Source: Paraburkholderia aromaticivorans (lineage in GTDB: Bacteria > Pseudomonadota > Gammaproteobacteria > Burkholderiales > Burkholderiaceae). Taken from it: 64,000 bases of DNA. Made by a program: the position numbers and the translations under genes. This document shows, one piece after another, positions 36,671 through 44,840 of this stretch. The stretch is from positions 186,001-250,000 of the forward strand of contig NZ_CP051515.1 of the NCBI RefSeq assembly GCF_012689525.1, in the 5' to 3' direction. Every line of letters begins with the position of its first letter. Position 1 is the first letter of the stretch. A model generated the notes under the pieces. The model saw only the letters and a list, made by a program, of their open reading frames with translations, searched no databases and had not been told where the DNA came from.

Positions 36671-37554
36671 GATGCGGAAGAAGCCAGCATGGGAGGGGCA
36701 ATCGCCAATTCAGCGCCGATGTCGCGCGCTGTCGCAAGCAGCGAACGCGCGATCGGACCGTCGGCGGCGACGTCGATCGCGCCGGTCGAGCCGATCACCG
36801 TCAGCGCGAGCGACAAGTGACCGTCGGCATCCAGCACGGGCGCGCTCAGACTGCTGATGCCCGGACTCGGCGCATCCACGCTGTACTCCAGGCCGCGCGC
36901 GCGGATCGCGTCCAGCGCGGCTTCGAAGGCGGCGCTTTGGTCAGGCGGCGTCATGGCATTGCCAATAGCGCCCGATTGATTCGCCCACATTGCGTCAAGC
37001 ACCTCGTGCCGCGAATAAGCGCAAAACACCCGTCCCGTCGACGTGGCCGGCAGCGACATCACCGTGCCCACATGCAAATTGACGTGCAACGGAAAGCCCG
37101 CATGCTCATAGCGAACGATGGTCGGCCCTTGCGGCCCGGCAATACAGATCGCGACGCTGAAGCCGATCGCTTCCGCCAACGCGGCTACGCGCGGCACGGC
37201 GGCGCGAAACGCCGGCTGGTTCTCCAGATGCAGCAAACCGAGCCGCAACGACAGCGGACCGGGTTCGAAGCGGCCCGACAGTTCGTCGCGCTTGATCAAA
37301 CCCAGCCGGCTTAAGCTCACTAAGTAGGCGTGGGCCTGCCCCGGCGCGATCTGCGCGGCGCTGGCGAGGTCGGACAAGGCGAGCGGCGTGCGCGCCTGCG
37401 CGAGCGCCAGCAACACGCGGCCGCCCACTTCGACGCTCTGAATGCCGCGCTGCGTCTTGCCACCGTCCGTCGTCTCGCTGCCGCCCATGCCTTTGCCCGT
37501 GGCCGATTTCGCTGCTTTGCTCACACCCGCGCTCGTCCGTAAAAAAGGGTCCAT
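36667..37554 (-). CDS. IclR-family transcriptional regulator
   Basis: 295 residues from the ATG at 37554. HTH around 40-95 (RGIQSVEVGGRVLLALAQARTPLALSDLASAAQIAPGQAHAYLVSLSRLGLIKRDELSG) and the IclR effector domain (about 110-290; FSVAICIAGPQGPTIVRYEH, TSTGRVFCAYSRH, GISSLSAPVLDADGHLSLALTVIG). Divergent from the MBL/FAD-hydroxylase operon with a 239-bp gap and therefore its probable regulator. A sister iclR, now frameshifted, follows in the same operon. Confidence 0.92.
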   Translation of the reverse strand: MDPFLRTSAGVSKAAKSATGKGMGGSETTDGGKTQRGIQSVEVGGRVLLALAQARTPLALSDLASAAQIAPGQAHAYLVSLSRLGLIKRDELSGRFEPGPLSLRLGLLHLENQPAFRAAVPRVAALAEAIGFSVAICIAGPQGPTIVRYEHAGFPLHVNLHVGTVMSLPATSTGRVFCAYSRHEVLDAMWANQSGAIGNAMTPPDQSAAFEAALDAIRARGLEYSVDAPSPGISSLSAPVLDADGHLSLALTVIGSTGAIDVAADGPIARSLLATARDIGAELAIAPPMLASSAS

Positions 37555-37793
37555 GTTAACCGAAGGCCTATGCCTTCCTATCCTCATCTTAGGCCTCTCA
37601 AGATTTGCGTATGGCGATACATTTCGCTATTGACAAATAAACGGGCGCCGTCCTAAGATGCATTCACCCCGACACACCGGCGCAGTTATAGAGTCAAGAA
37701 ACGGGGCGAGACAATCCTCCAATACCGTCAGCCCGCGCGGCATTCGCGCAGCCGGCCGTCTCGCCTCACGTCCAACTTTTGAGGGAGACAAGC

Positions 37794-38753
37794 ATGGCAA
37801 AGGCATTCGCATCCCAGGCCGATCTGGAAGTCAAGAAAGTCACGTGGACCAAGCTATCCGAGAACGCCTACGCGTACACCGCTGAGGGCGATCCGAACTC
37901 GGGCGTGATCATCGGCGACGACGGCGTGCTGATCGTCGACACCACCGCCACGCCGGCCATGGCGCAAGACCTCATCGCGAAGATTCGCAGCGTCACCGAT
38001 AAGCCGATCAAATACGTCGTGCTGTCGCATTACCACGCGGTGCGCGTGCTCGGCGCATCGGCCTATTTCGAGGAAGGCGCGCAGGAAGTGATCGCGAGCC
38101 GCGGCACGTACGAGATGATCGTCGAGCGCGGCGAAGCGGACATGAAGTCGGAAATCGAACGCTTCCCGCGTCTGTTCGCCGGCGTCGAAACGGTGCCGGG
38201 CCTGACGTGGCCGACGCTCGTGTTCGAAAAGGAAATGACGCTGTTCCTCGGCAAGCTCGAAGTGCGCATCGCTCATCTCGGCGCGGGTCACACCAAGGGC
38301 GATACGGTGGTGTGGCTGCCGTCGCAGAAGGTGCTGTTCTCCGGCGATCTGGTCGAATACGACGCCGCCTGCTATTGCGGCGACGCGCAACTCGAACAAT
38401 GGCCGGCCACGCTCGAAGCGCTGCGCGCGCTGAAAGCCGACAAGCTGGTGCCGGGCCGCGGTCCTGCATTGACCACGCCGGAAGACGTCAACAAAGGCCT
38501 CGATTACACGAAAGATTTCGTCACCACGCTGCTGCAACAAGGCCGTGAAGCCGTCGAACAGAAACTCGATCTGAAAGCCGCGATGGCGCACACTCGCAAG
38601 GCCATGGACCCGAAGTTCGGCCAGGTTTTCATCTACGAGCACTGTCTGCCGTTCGATGTGTCGCGCGCTTTCGACGAAGCGAGCGGTATCGCGCATCCGC
38701 GTATCTGGACCGCGCAGCGCGACAAGGAAATGTGGGACGCGCTGCAAGCCTGA
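37794..38753 (+). CDS. MBL-fold metallohydrolase
   Basis: 319 residues from the ATG at 37794 with GAGGGAGAC upstream. Metallo-beta-lactamase fold: GVLIVDTTATPAMAQDLIAKIR, then YVVLSHYHAVRVLGASAYF where the usual H-x-H-x-D-H motif is changed (SHYHAVRV: His-x-His kept, the Asp-His pair replaced). Next come AHLGAGHTKGDTVVWLPSQKVLFSGDLVEYDAACYCGD and LVPGRGPAL. Related proteins serve as lactonases or ring-cleavage hydrolases next to aromatic hydroxylases. Missing D-H residues make the metal site unusual. Confidence 0.88.
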   Translation: MAKAFASQADLEVKKVTWTKLSENAYAYTAEGDPNSGVIIGDDGVLIVDTTATPAMAQDLIAKIRSVTDKPIKYVVLSHYHAVRVLGASAYFEEGAQEVIASRGTYEMIVERGEADMKSEIERFPRLFAGVETVPGLTWPTLVFEKEMTLFLGKLEVRIAHLGAGHTKGDTVVWLPSQKVLFSGDLVEYDAACYCGDAQLEQWPATLEALRALKADKLVPGRGPALTTPEDVNKGLDYTKDFVTTLLQQGREAVEQKLDLKAAMAHTRKAMDPKFGQVFIYEHCLPFDVSRAFDEASGIAHPRIWTAQRDKEMWDALQA

Positions 38754-38807
38754 TAAGAACAGACGCACAGCAAGACCAAGCAGAGCGGAGAAGGACGGAG
38801 ACACAAG

Positions 38808-40517
38808 ATGAGTATCAACTACCAGACGCTGTCGTTCGAATACCAGCCGTGCCGTGAACAGAGCGCGCAGGGCGACGCGGACCAGGCGGCCTATCCCGTG
38901 ATCGTGGTCGGTGCAGGCCCGGTGGGTCTCGCTACCGCGATCGATCTCGCACAGCAGGGCGTGCCGGTCGTGCTGGTCGACGACGATTGTTCGTTGTCCA
39001 CGGGATCGCGCGCGATCTGCTTTTCGAAGCGCTCGCTCGATATTTTCGATCGCCTGGGATGCGGGCAGCGAATGGTGGACAAGGGCATCAGCTGGAATGT
39101 CGGCAAGGTGTTCCTGAAAAACGACTTGGTGTACACGTTCAATCTGCAACCCGAAGCGGGCCACAACCGGCCCGCGTTCATCAACCTGCAGCAGTACTAC
39201 GTGGAAGGCTTTCTGCTCGAACGCGCGCAGGAGATGCAGAATCTCGAGATCCGCTGGAAAAACAAAGTGGTCGGCGTGCAGCAAAGCGGTACGCCCGGCA
39301 CGCACGACGCCAGCGTGACGCTGACAGTCGACACGCCCAATGGTGAGTACGCGTTGCGCGGCCGCTATGTGGTCGCCGCCGACGGCTCGCGCAGTCCGAT
39401 CCGCAATCTGATGGGACTCGACAGTAAAGGTGTGACGTTCAAAGATCGTTTCCTGATCGCCGACGTCAAGATGGAAGCGGAATTTCCCACTGAACGCTGG
39501 TTCTGGTTCGATCCGCCGTTTCATCCGAATCAATCGGTGTTGCTGCATCGTCAGCCGGATAACGTATGGCGGATCGATTTCCAGTTAGGCTGGGACGCCG
39601 ATCCGGTGCTGGAAAAAACGCCGGAGCGCGTGATCCCGCGCGTGCGCGCGTTGCTCGGGCCGGACGCGAAGTTCGAGCTGGAATGGGTCAGCGTCTATAC
39701 GTTTTCTTGTTTGCGCATGGAGCGCTTCCGCCATGGCAACGTGCTGTTCGCCGGGGACTCCGCGCATGGCGTGTCGCCGTTCGGCGCGCGTGGTGCGAAT
39801 AGCGGTGTGCAGGACGCGGAAAACCTCGCATGGAAACTGGCGATGGTGCTCGAAGGCAAGGCCTCCGATGCTTTGCTCGACACCTATGCAAGCGAACGCG
39901 AATTCGCCGCCGACGAAAACATCCGCAACTCCACGCGTTCCACCGATTTCATTACGCCGAAGAGTCCCGTGAGCGGTGTGTTCCGCGACGCGGTGCTGAA
40001 GCTCTCGCGTCATCATCCGTTTGCGCGGCAATTGGCCAATAGTGGCCGGCTGTCGGTGCCGGCGGTGTTGAGTGATTCCCCGCTGAATACAGCGGACTGT
40101 GACCAGTTTGAAGGGTCGATGGTGCCGGGTGCGTCATGCGTCGATGCACCTCTGCAAGTCGCGGCACAACCGGCATGGCTGCTGCAGCAACTCGGCCAGC
40201 AATTCACCGGCGTGCTGTTCTGCGGCGAACAAGGTGTCGATCAGTCGATTCAGACCGCGTTGGACACGTTGCGCGCGGGACCGATTCCGCTGAAGCTCGT
40301 CGTGGTGACGCGTGGCGATCCGCAGGCCGTTGCGTCGGCGGGCGCGCAAGTGGCGCACGATATCGAAGGGCTGGCCCACGCACGCTACGATGCAAAGCCC
40401 GGCTCGTTTTATCTGATCCGTCCGGACCAGCATGTTTGCGCGCGCTGGCGGCAACTCGATGCCGGTGATGTCGGGTATGCGTTGAAACGCGCGTTGTGCG
40501 TCGAAGGTACGGCTTGA
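38808..40517 (+). CDS. FAD-dependent aromatic ring hydroxylase (MhpA/PheA type)
   Basis: 569 residues. Dinucleotide loop VIVVGAGPVGLATAIDLAQQGVPVVLVDDD (about 30-58), the DG fingerprint RYVVAADGSRSPIRNLMGL near residue 190, and the GD motif GNVLFAGDSAHGVSPFGARGANSGVQDAENLAWKLAMVL near 310. This is the group A flavoprotein monooxygenase family; the C-terminal thioredoxin-like domain is present (about 410-565). It should hydroxylate a phenolic acid in the cytoplasm with NAD(P)H and O2. Second gene of the IclR-controlled operon. Confidence 0.92.
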   Translation: MSINYQTLSFEYQPCREQSAQGDADQAAYPVIVVGAGPVGLATAIDLAQQGVPVVLVDDDCSLSTGSRAICFSKRSLDIFDRLGCGQRMVDKGISWNVGKVFLKNDLVYTFNLQPEAGHNRPAFINLQQYYVEGFLLERAQEMQNLEIRWKNKVVGVQQSGTPGTHDASVTLTVDTPNGEYALRGRYVVAADGSRSPIRNLMGLDSKGVTFKDRFLIADVKMEAEFPTERWFWFDPPFHPNQSVLLHRQPDNVWRIDFQLGWDADPVLEKTPERVIPRVRALLGPDAKFELEWVSVYTFSCLRMERFRHGNVLFAGDSAHGVSPFGARGANSGVQDAENLAWKLAMVLEGKASDALLDTYASEREFAADENIRNSTRSTDFITPKSPVSGVFRDAVLKLSRHHPFARQLANSGRLSVPAVLSDSPLNTADCDQFEGSMVPGASCVDAPLQVAAQPAWLLQQLGQQFTGVLFCGEQGVDQSIQTALDTLRAGPIPLKLVVVTRGDPQAVASAGAQVAHDIEGLAHARYDAKPGSFYLIRPDQHVCARWRQLDAGDVGYALKRALCVEGTA

Positions 40518-40554
40518 ACGGGCGGCATCAGCAAAAAAATAGCAGGAGACACAC

Positions 40555-40791
40555 ATGACACTAAACACGCATCCGAATCTCGCCCACCCCGATGATTTCT
40601 ACGAGGCGTTGATCGATATGCATCGCGATCTGGACGATGCGCAGAGCCAGTCGGCCAATGCGCAACTGATCCTGCTACTCGCCAACCATATCGGCGATCA
40701 CGCCACGCTGCTCGAAGCGATACGGCATGCCCGCGAGGGCGTGACCGACATGCCGGCGCGAAATGGTGAAGCGCGTCCGCTAGCTGCTTAA
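40555..40791 (+). CDS. DUF2783 protein
   Basis: 78 residues with AGGAGACAC before the ATG. The all-helical HPDDFYEALIDMHRDLDDAQSQSANAQLILLLANHIGDHATLLEAIRHARE matches DUF2783. These short proteins often sit beside FAD hydroxylases of this type, so a helper role for the hydroxylase is a reasonable inference. Confidence 0.82.
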   Translation: MTLNTHPNLAHPDDFYEALIDMHRDLDDAQSQSANAQLILLLANHIGDHATLLEAIRHAREGVTDMPARNGEARPLAA

Positions 40792-41112
40792 GCGCCTGAC
40801 GCGACCAAAGTTTGACTTTGCGCAAGGCGGATGTCGGAAGACGTCAATAGTAGTGATTTGTTGCGCGCGCTTCCTCTCAAACTCGCGGTGGATAACCCGC
40901 GATTTCTCTCAATTGTTTCTTTCCTACTATCAGATTCTTCTTAGCAAAGTGGCACATGCGCTGCCTCATACTAGCCGGCTTGCTGAGCGAAGGATGATTA
41001 GATCGCATAGGGTGTGACGTTCCCGTGAGCCGGATTGCTTCGTGCCGGCGCGCCATGTCCTCGTGCGTTGCCGGTGGGAAATTTCCCGCGTTCGGCTAGA
41101 AAGAGACACGAG
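40792..41112. other. Intergenic region
   Basis: 321 bp, more AT-rich than average, without a credible gene. An imperfect GC hairpin (CGCGG ... CCGCG, around 40885-40903) lies downstream of the DUF2783 gene but has no T-run directly after it. Confidence 0.5.
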
Positions 41113-41589
41113 ATGAAATTCTTTTTGATAAGCGACCTTGTCGTTCAAGAGTTGGCGTCGATGAAAGTCGACGGAAAGTGGCTTTCTCCCGCGCAGTTTG
41201 CCGAATCGGCGTTGCTCTGGATCAACCACTACGCGCCTGGTCTGGACGTGCCTGAATCATTTTTTTTCGAAGTCGAGTGCGAAGTGCTGCAAATCGCCAC
41301 GCAACTCGCGGTCGGAGAATTGGCGTCCATCGACGATTCGCCATTAGCGCAGTTGTTTGGCGATTATCCAACGGTGAATTACGCGCATCCTTTGAGCGCG
41401 AAAGCGTTGGCCGCGACGCTTGCAGCATGCCGCGAAAAAATCTCCAGTGGTACTAAGACTGCATCGCCGAATGATGCGTCCTGGTCGCGGCAGTTCGCTC
41501 GCTGTACGAAGAACGCGCCGCAGTCTCCTGGGTGTCACCCCATCCTTTGCCAGTTGATGTGCCATATCGGCGACACGTCGAAGGCATGA
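41113..41589 (+). CDS. Hypothetical protein
   Basis: 158 residues from the ATG at 41113 (MKFFLISDLVVQELASMKVDGKWLSPAQFAESALLWINHYAPGLDVPESFFFEVECEVL). Soluble and mixed-fold; no family recognised. The last 40 residues (SRQFARCTKNAPQSPGCHPILCQLMCHIGDTSKA) carry four Cys and look unlike the rest, so a C-terminal frameshift cannot be excluded. AAGAGACACGAG precedes the start. Confidence 0.6.
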   Translation: MKFFLISDLVVQELASMKVDGKWLSPAQFAESALLWINHYAPGLDVPESFFFEVECEVLQIATQLAVGELASIDDSPLAQLFGDYPTVNYAHPLSAKALAATLAACREKISSGTKTASPNDASWSRQFARCTKNAPQSPGCHPILCQLMCHIGDTSKA

Positions 41590-41676
41590 AGCGTCGCTAA
41601 AGATCGAGGGCTTCGGACGTTATATCGGGTAGAGTCGCGGCTATGCGTCCGCGATTGCACCCATCACGTCCGAACT

Positions 41677-42372
41677 ATGTATTCCATCGACCCTGTTCCG
41701 CTGCCCCACGACGGCCCGCCCGACATTGCGTTGTGGCGGATTGACATCGACTTCACTGCGTCGCTCGACGCGCCCGCCTTCGCATCCCTCAGCGACGACG
41801 AACGCACGCGAGCCCGCAACTTTCGCCGCCATGAAGACGCGTTGCGCTTCGCCAGCGTGCGCGCCGCGCTGCGTGAAGAGCTCGCGCGGCGGCTCGACAT
41901 CGCGGCGCACGCCGTGCGTTTTTCGCTCGACGCCAACCACCGACCTCATCTCGCGGATTCGGATCGCTTCGATTTCAATGTGTCACATGCGGGCGCGTAT
42001 GGATTGATCGCGATGTCGCCGATTCGGCGCGTCGGCGTCGATATCGAGCAGTGCAGCGACAAATTCGATTGGCGTTCGATTGCGTCCTTGACGCTCGACC
42101 AGGAAGAGGCCGCGTGGATCGAACGTCTCGACGCGGGACAGCAGAGCGCTGCGTTTTACGACGCGTGGGTCGCCAAGGAAGCGCTCGTCAAAACAACGGG
42201 CGTGGGCATCACACGCGGGTTGCAGCATTTGACTGTGCTGCCGCGTGAGAGTACGCGCGTGACGCTGCGCAAGCAGATTCCCGCCGATATGCGCGATGTC
42301 GCCGCGCACTGGCTCGCCGCACCGGACGCCTACGCTGCGTGCGTCGCGTGGTCGGTGACCGCGTTCCGGTAA
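41677..42372 (+). CDS. Sfp-type 4-phosphopantetheinyl transferase
   Basis: 231 residues. Activates carrier proteins of fatty acid, polyketide or non-ribosomal peptide synthases by attaching the CoA-derived arm. All Sfp motifs are present in order: LSDDERTRARNFRRHEDALRFASVRAALREELARRL (N-terminal half), FNVSHAGAYGLIAMS, RRVGVDIEQ with the Mg-binding Asp and Glu, and YDAWVAKEALVKTTGVG with the catalytic W-x-x-K-E-A. No synthase gene is in this window, so its clients are elsewhere. It converges on the degenerate PPTase homologue with a 20-bp gap. Confidence 0.93.
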   Translation: MYSIDPVPLPHDGPPDIALWRIDIDFTASLDAPAFASLSDDERTRARNFRRHEDALRFASVRAALREELARRLDIAAHAVRFSLDANHRPHLADSDRFDFNVSHAGAYGLIAMSPIRRVGVDIEQCSDKFDWRSIASLTLDQEEAAWIERLDAGQQSAAFYDAWVAKEALVKTTGVGITRGLQHLTVLPRESTRVTLRKQIPADMRDVAAHWLAAPDAYAACVAWSVTAFR

Positions 42373-42392
42373 TTGCAAACAGACTCAGCGCG

Positions 42393-43244
42393 CTAGGCGT
42401 TTGCCTGCCCGAACGCCAAAGCCTTCGGCCAGCCGAATGTATGCACGTGGGTGAGCGGCTGCCTGGCCGGCTGCGCAAGCGCGACCGCCGCGCGAATCTT
42501 GCCGGCCATCGGTACATCGAGCACATGCCAGAGCCCGTGTTCGGCGAGATCGAACGCACCGGTTGCGGTGTGGCTGAACAGCCGTTCGACATCGATGTCG
42601 ACGGGTGCGTAACGCAGCGCATTGCAGAGACTGCCATAGCGAGCGCGCCGGCGCGAGGCTTCCGGCGTCTTGTCGGGCGCCGCGCCGGGCGAAGGCACGA
42701 CGACGCTCAATCCCAGCGTCGCCGATGCAATGCCGATCACGATCCAGATGCCGCCGTACGCGATATCGATCGTGATGCCGCGACCGTCGCGAGGATGACG
42801 TGCCCGCAGTTTCTCGTTGCCGTCGTCCTGGAGATCGACGGCGTGCGGCTCGCAGTCGAACAGATTCCCGACGATCCAGCGCACCACCACGCGCGCACTG
42901 ACAAAGCGCTTGCGCAACGCGGCGTTCGGATGCAGCCGCGCGCGCTCGCGTTCGCTCTTCGACAACCAGCTATCGCCTTCCTGCACCGGCACCGGTAGCC
43001 ATTCGCAGCGGAACCGCCAAAGATGCAACTCGCCTGCGCGCGGCGCGGCGACGTTGTACGGATAGCTGCGTGTCAGCGGATGACACAGGAATGCGGGTGC
43101 GGCCGCGGCGGCGATAGGGGGTGCGATGCTGGCGGCCTGCACGGTAGGTTCGCCGGCACTGCGTTCAGCGACGACTTCGCGTGACTCGCGGCTGTCGCGC
43201 ACACGCGAAGTCGCCGGGCAAGCCTGGTCCAGTTCCAATGGCAT
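42393..43244 (-). CDS. PPTase-fold pseudoenzyme
   Basis: 283 residues. The N-terminal half matches an Sfp-type transferase (LHLWRFRCEWLPVPVQEGDSWLSKSERERARLHPNAALRKRFVSARVVVRWIVGNLFDCEPHAVDLQDDGNEKLRARH). The expected FN-x-SH-G becomes TIDIAYGGIWIVIGIAS, the G-x-D-x-E metal motif becomes LGLSVVVP, and no W-x-x-K-E-A follows. It should not transfer phosphopantetheine; a binding or regulatory role is possible. About 80 extra residues (Ala-rich) precede the domain. Last gene of the Fur-box operon. Confidence 0.7.
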   Translation of the reverse strand: MPLELDQACPATSRVRDSRESREVVAERSAGEPTVQAASIAPPIAAAAAPAFLCHPLTRSYPYNVAAPRAGELHLWRFRCEWLPVPVQEGDSWLSKSERERARLHPNAALRKRFVSARVVVRWIVGNLFDCEPHAVDLQDDGNEKLRARHPRDGRGITIDIAYGGIWIVIGIASATLGLSVVVPSPGAAPDKTPEASRRRARYGSLCNALRYAPVDIDVERLFSHTATGAFDLAEHGLWHVLDVPMAGKIRAAVALAQPARQPLTHVHTFGWPKALAFGQANA

Positions 43245-43256
43245 AGGCCTGCTTCC

Positions 43257-43736
43257 TTAATGCATGTAGGTGATGCGCCGTGCTTGCACGTCGAGTTCCA
43301 CACCGGCGTCGAGCAGATCGATGGCAAACCAGCGAATCAGCTTCAGGACGCCACTCACCGCGGGCGCGGGCAGCCATTCGTTCAGCATGCGCAACGCCGC
43401 GCCGCTATGCGTTTTTTGCAGCAACGCGATGGTCTGCAGGATCACGGCTTCGTCCTTGCCGAGATCGCTGGCGCAGCGGCAGCGCATATCGAGCGGTCGG
43501 TACGACACGTGCATCAGCGAACGCATCAGCAGATCGAAGTGTTCGATGCCGTCCTGTCGCAGACCGACGCCGCTGAGAATGTCGCGCCAGTGCACGCCGC
43601 CGCGCGCCGTTTCGCAAGCGGGCCGCAGCCATGTGCGGACGGCGCTCAGGACGGTGCGGTCGGGCGCGTCGGCGGTGTCGGTCGGATGATCGTCGATCAG
43701 TTCCTGACGGCTGCTGTGTTGAGAGCGAAAGTTCAT
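43257..43736 (-). CDS. Hypothetical protein of the iron-box operon
   Basis: 159 residues from the ATG at 43736. Helical, soluble: TVLSAVRTWLRPACETARGGVHWRDILSGVGLRQDGIEHFDLLMRSLMHVSYRPLDMRCRCASDLGKDEAVILQTIALLQKTHSGAALRMLNEWLPAPAVSGVLKLIRWFAIDLLDAG. The three Cys (RCRC, ACET) might bind metal, but no known motif is complete. Sits 12 bp before the PPTase-like gene and 155 bp after the nitroreductase gene. Confidence 0.7.
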   Translation of the reverse strand: MNFRSQHSSRQELIDDHPTDTADAPDRTVLSAVRTWLRPACETARGGVHWRDILSGVGLRQDGIEHFDLLMRSLMHVSYRPLDMRCRCASDLGKDEAVILQTIALLQKTHSGAALRMLNEWLPAPAVSGVLKLIRWFAIDLLDAGVELDVQARRITYMH

Positions 43737-43891
43737 CGATGCTCCTGAATGGACACGGTCCAATGAATCGCGCCGGCCGGATGGGACGGGTGCCGCGTCG
43801 CAGGCCAGCGCTTGTCGCGTGCGACGGATGGACGATGACGCAGAGCCTGCGTCGGGTGCTTAGGTGTTTGTGGCCGTTACCGGCGTTTGCT

Positions 43892-44566
43892 TCAGCTTTG
43901 AGCCGGCTGCGTCGGTTGCGTCGGTTGCCACTCGCGCGCGTGCGCGCTGCGCGCCGGACGCGCCGGTGCTTGCCCCGGCGTTTTCGGCGTGCCGACAAAG
44001 AGGAAGCCGAGCAGGCGCTCGTTCGGCGCGAAGCCCAAGGCGTCGTGCAGGCGCGCTTCATAACTGTCCGGTCCGGTGGACCAGAAGCCGCCATAGCCGA
44101 GCGCGTGGATCGCATTGAGCATGTTCATCGCTGCCGCGCCGGCGGCCAGCAATTGCTCGATCTCGGGCACCTTGGGATGCGCCGAGATCGCCGCGCCGAG
44201 CGCGATCACCAGCGGCGCGGCGAATGCCTTCTGCCGGCGATGCGCATGCGCGGAACGCGGTTCGTCCGGCGAGCGGGCGCAGGCGAGGTCGACCAGCACG
44301 TCACCGAGAGGGCCGCGCGCGTCGCCGCGAATCGTCACAAAGCGCCAGGGACGCAGATTGCCGTGATCCGGTGCGCGCAAGGCGGCGTCGAAGATCAGGT
44401 CGAACTCGGCGTCGGCCGGACCGGGCTCGGTCAGCGGCCATTGCGATTGACGTGACAGCAGGACGTCGAGCGCAGCCGAAGCATTTGGCCCGACGCCGAT
44501 GGCAGGCTTTGCCGCCGCTGGGCGCTGGCTTTCGGTTCCGGGGCGGCTGATGTCTAGCGTCGTCAT
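43892..44566 (-). CDS. Nitroreductase-family flavoprotein (YdjA-like)
   Basis: 224 residues from the ATG at 44566. FMN-binding pattern: LLSRQSQWPLTEPGPADAEFDLIFDAALRAPDHGNLRPWRFVTIRG near the N-terminus and LAAGAAAMNMLNAIHALGYGGFWSTGP in the middle, then LGFLFVGTPKT. Uses NAD(P)H; substrates of this subgroup are poorly defined. A Pro/Ala/Arg-rich tail ends the protein. It is the first gene downstream of a near-consensus Fur box, so expression should rise when iron is short. Confidence 0.88.
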   Translation of the reverse strand: MTTLDISRPGTESQRPAAAKPAIGVGPNASAALDVLLSRQSQWPLTEPGPADAEFDLIFDAALRAPDHGNLRPWRFVTIRGDARGPLGDVLVDLACARSPDEPRSAHAHRRQKAFAAPLVIALGAAISAHPKVPEIEQLLAAGAAAMNMLNAIHALGYGGFWSTGPDSYEARLHDALGFAPNERLLGFLFVGTPKTPGQAPARPARSAHAREWQPTQPTQPAQS

Positions 44567-44619
44567 GATTTCGGGTTCGGCTGATGGTGTGAGCCGAATA
44601 ATGAGCCAATTTGCCAGTA

Positions 44620-44638
44620 AATGCAAATCATTCGCATT
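44620..44638. promoter_or_regulatory. Fur box
   Basis: The 19-mer AATGCAAATCATTCGCATT matches the classical Fur box (AATGATAATCATTATCATT register) at 15 of 19 positions and is itself an inverted repeat (AATGC ... GCATT). It lies 53 bp before the nitroreductase start and 202 bp before the divergent MFS start. Counted by eye; no binding data. Confidence 0.7.
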
Positions 44639-44840
44639 TAGAAACTGTATTCGTGATTGGGTTTCGCGCCTGTCCGGCGCTCTGCGCGGAACGCGGGCGG
44701 TATGACCAGCCAAGGGACAAGGCACTAACGCAACTAACAGTCAACCGCGCCCGGCGCCCCCGGATATGATGACGAAGTGCCGAATTCAGCCTTTCTGGCA
44801 AAAGCGGCTTGCAGCCTCCTTGCCCACTTTCGCTCGCCCC

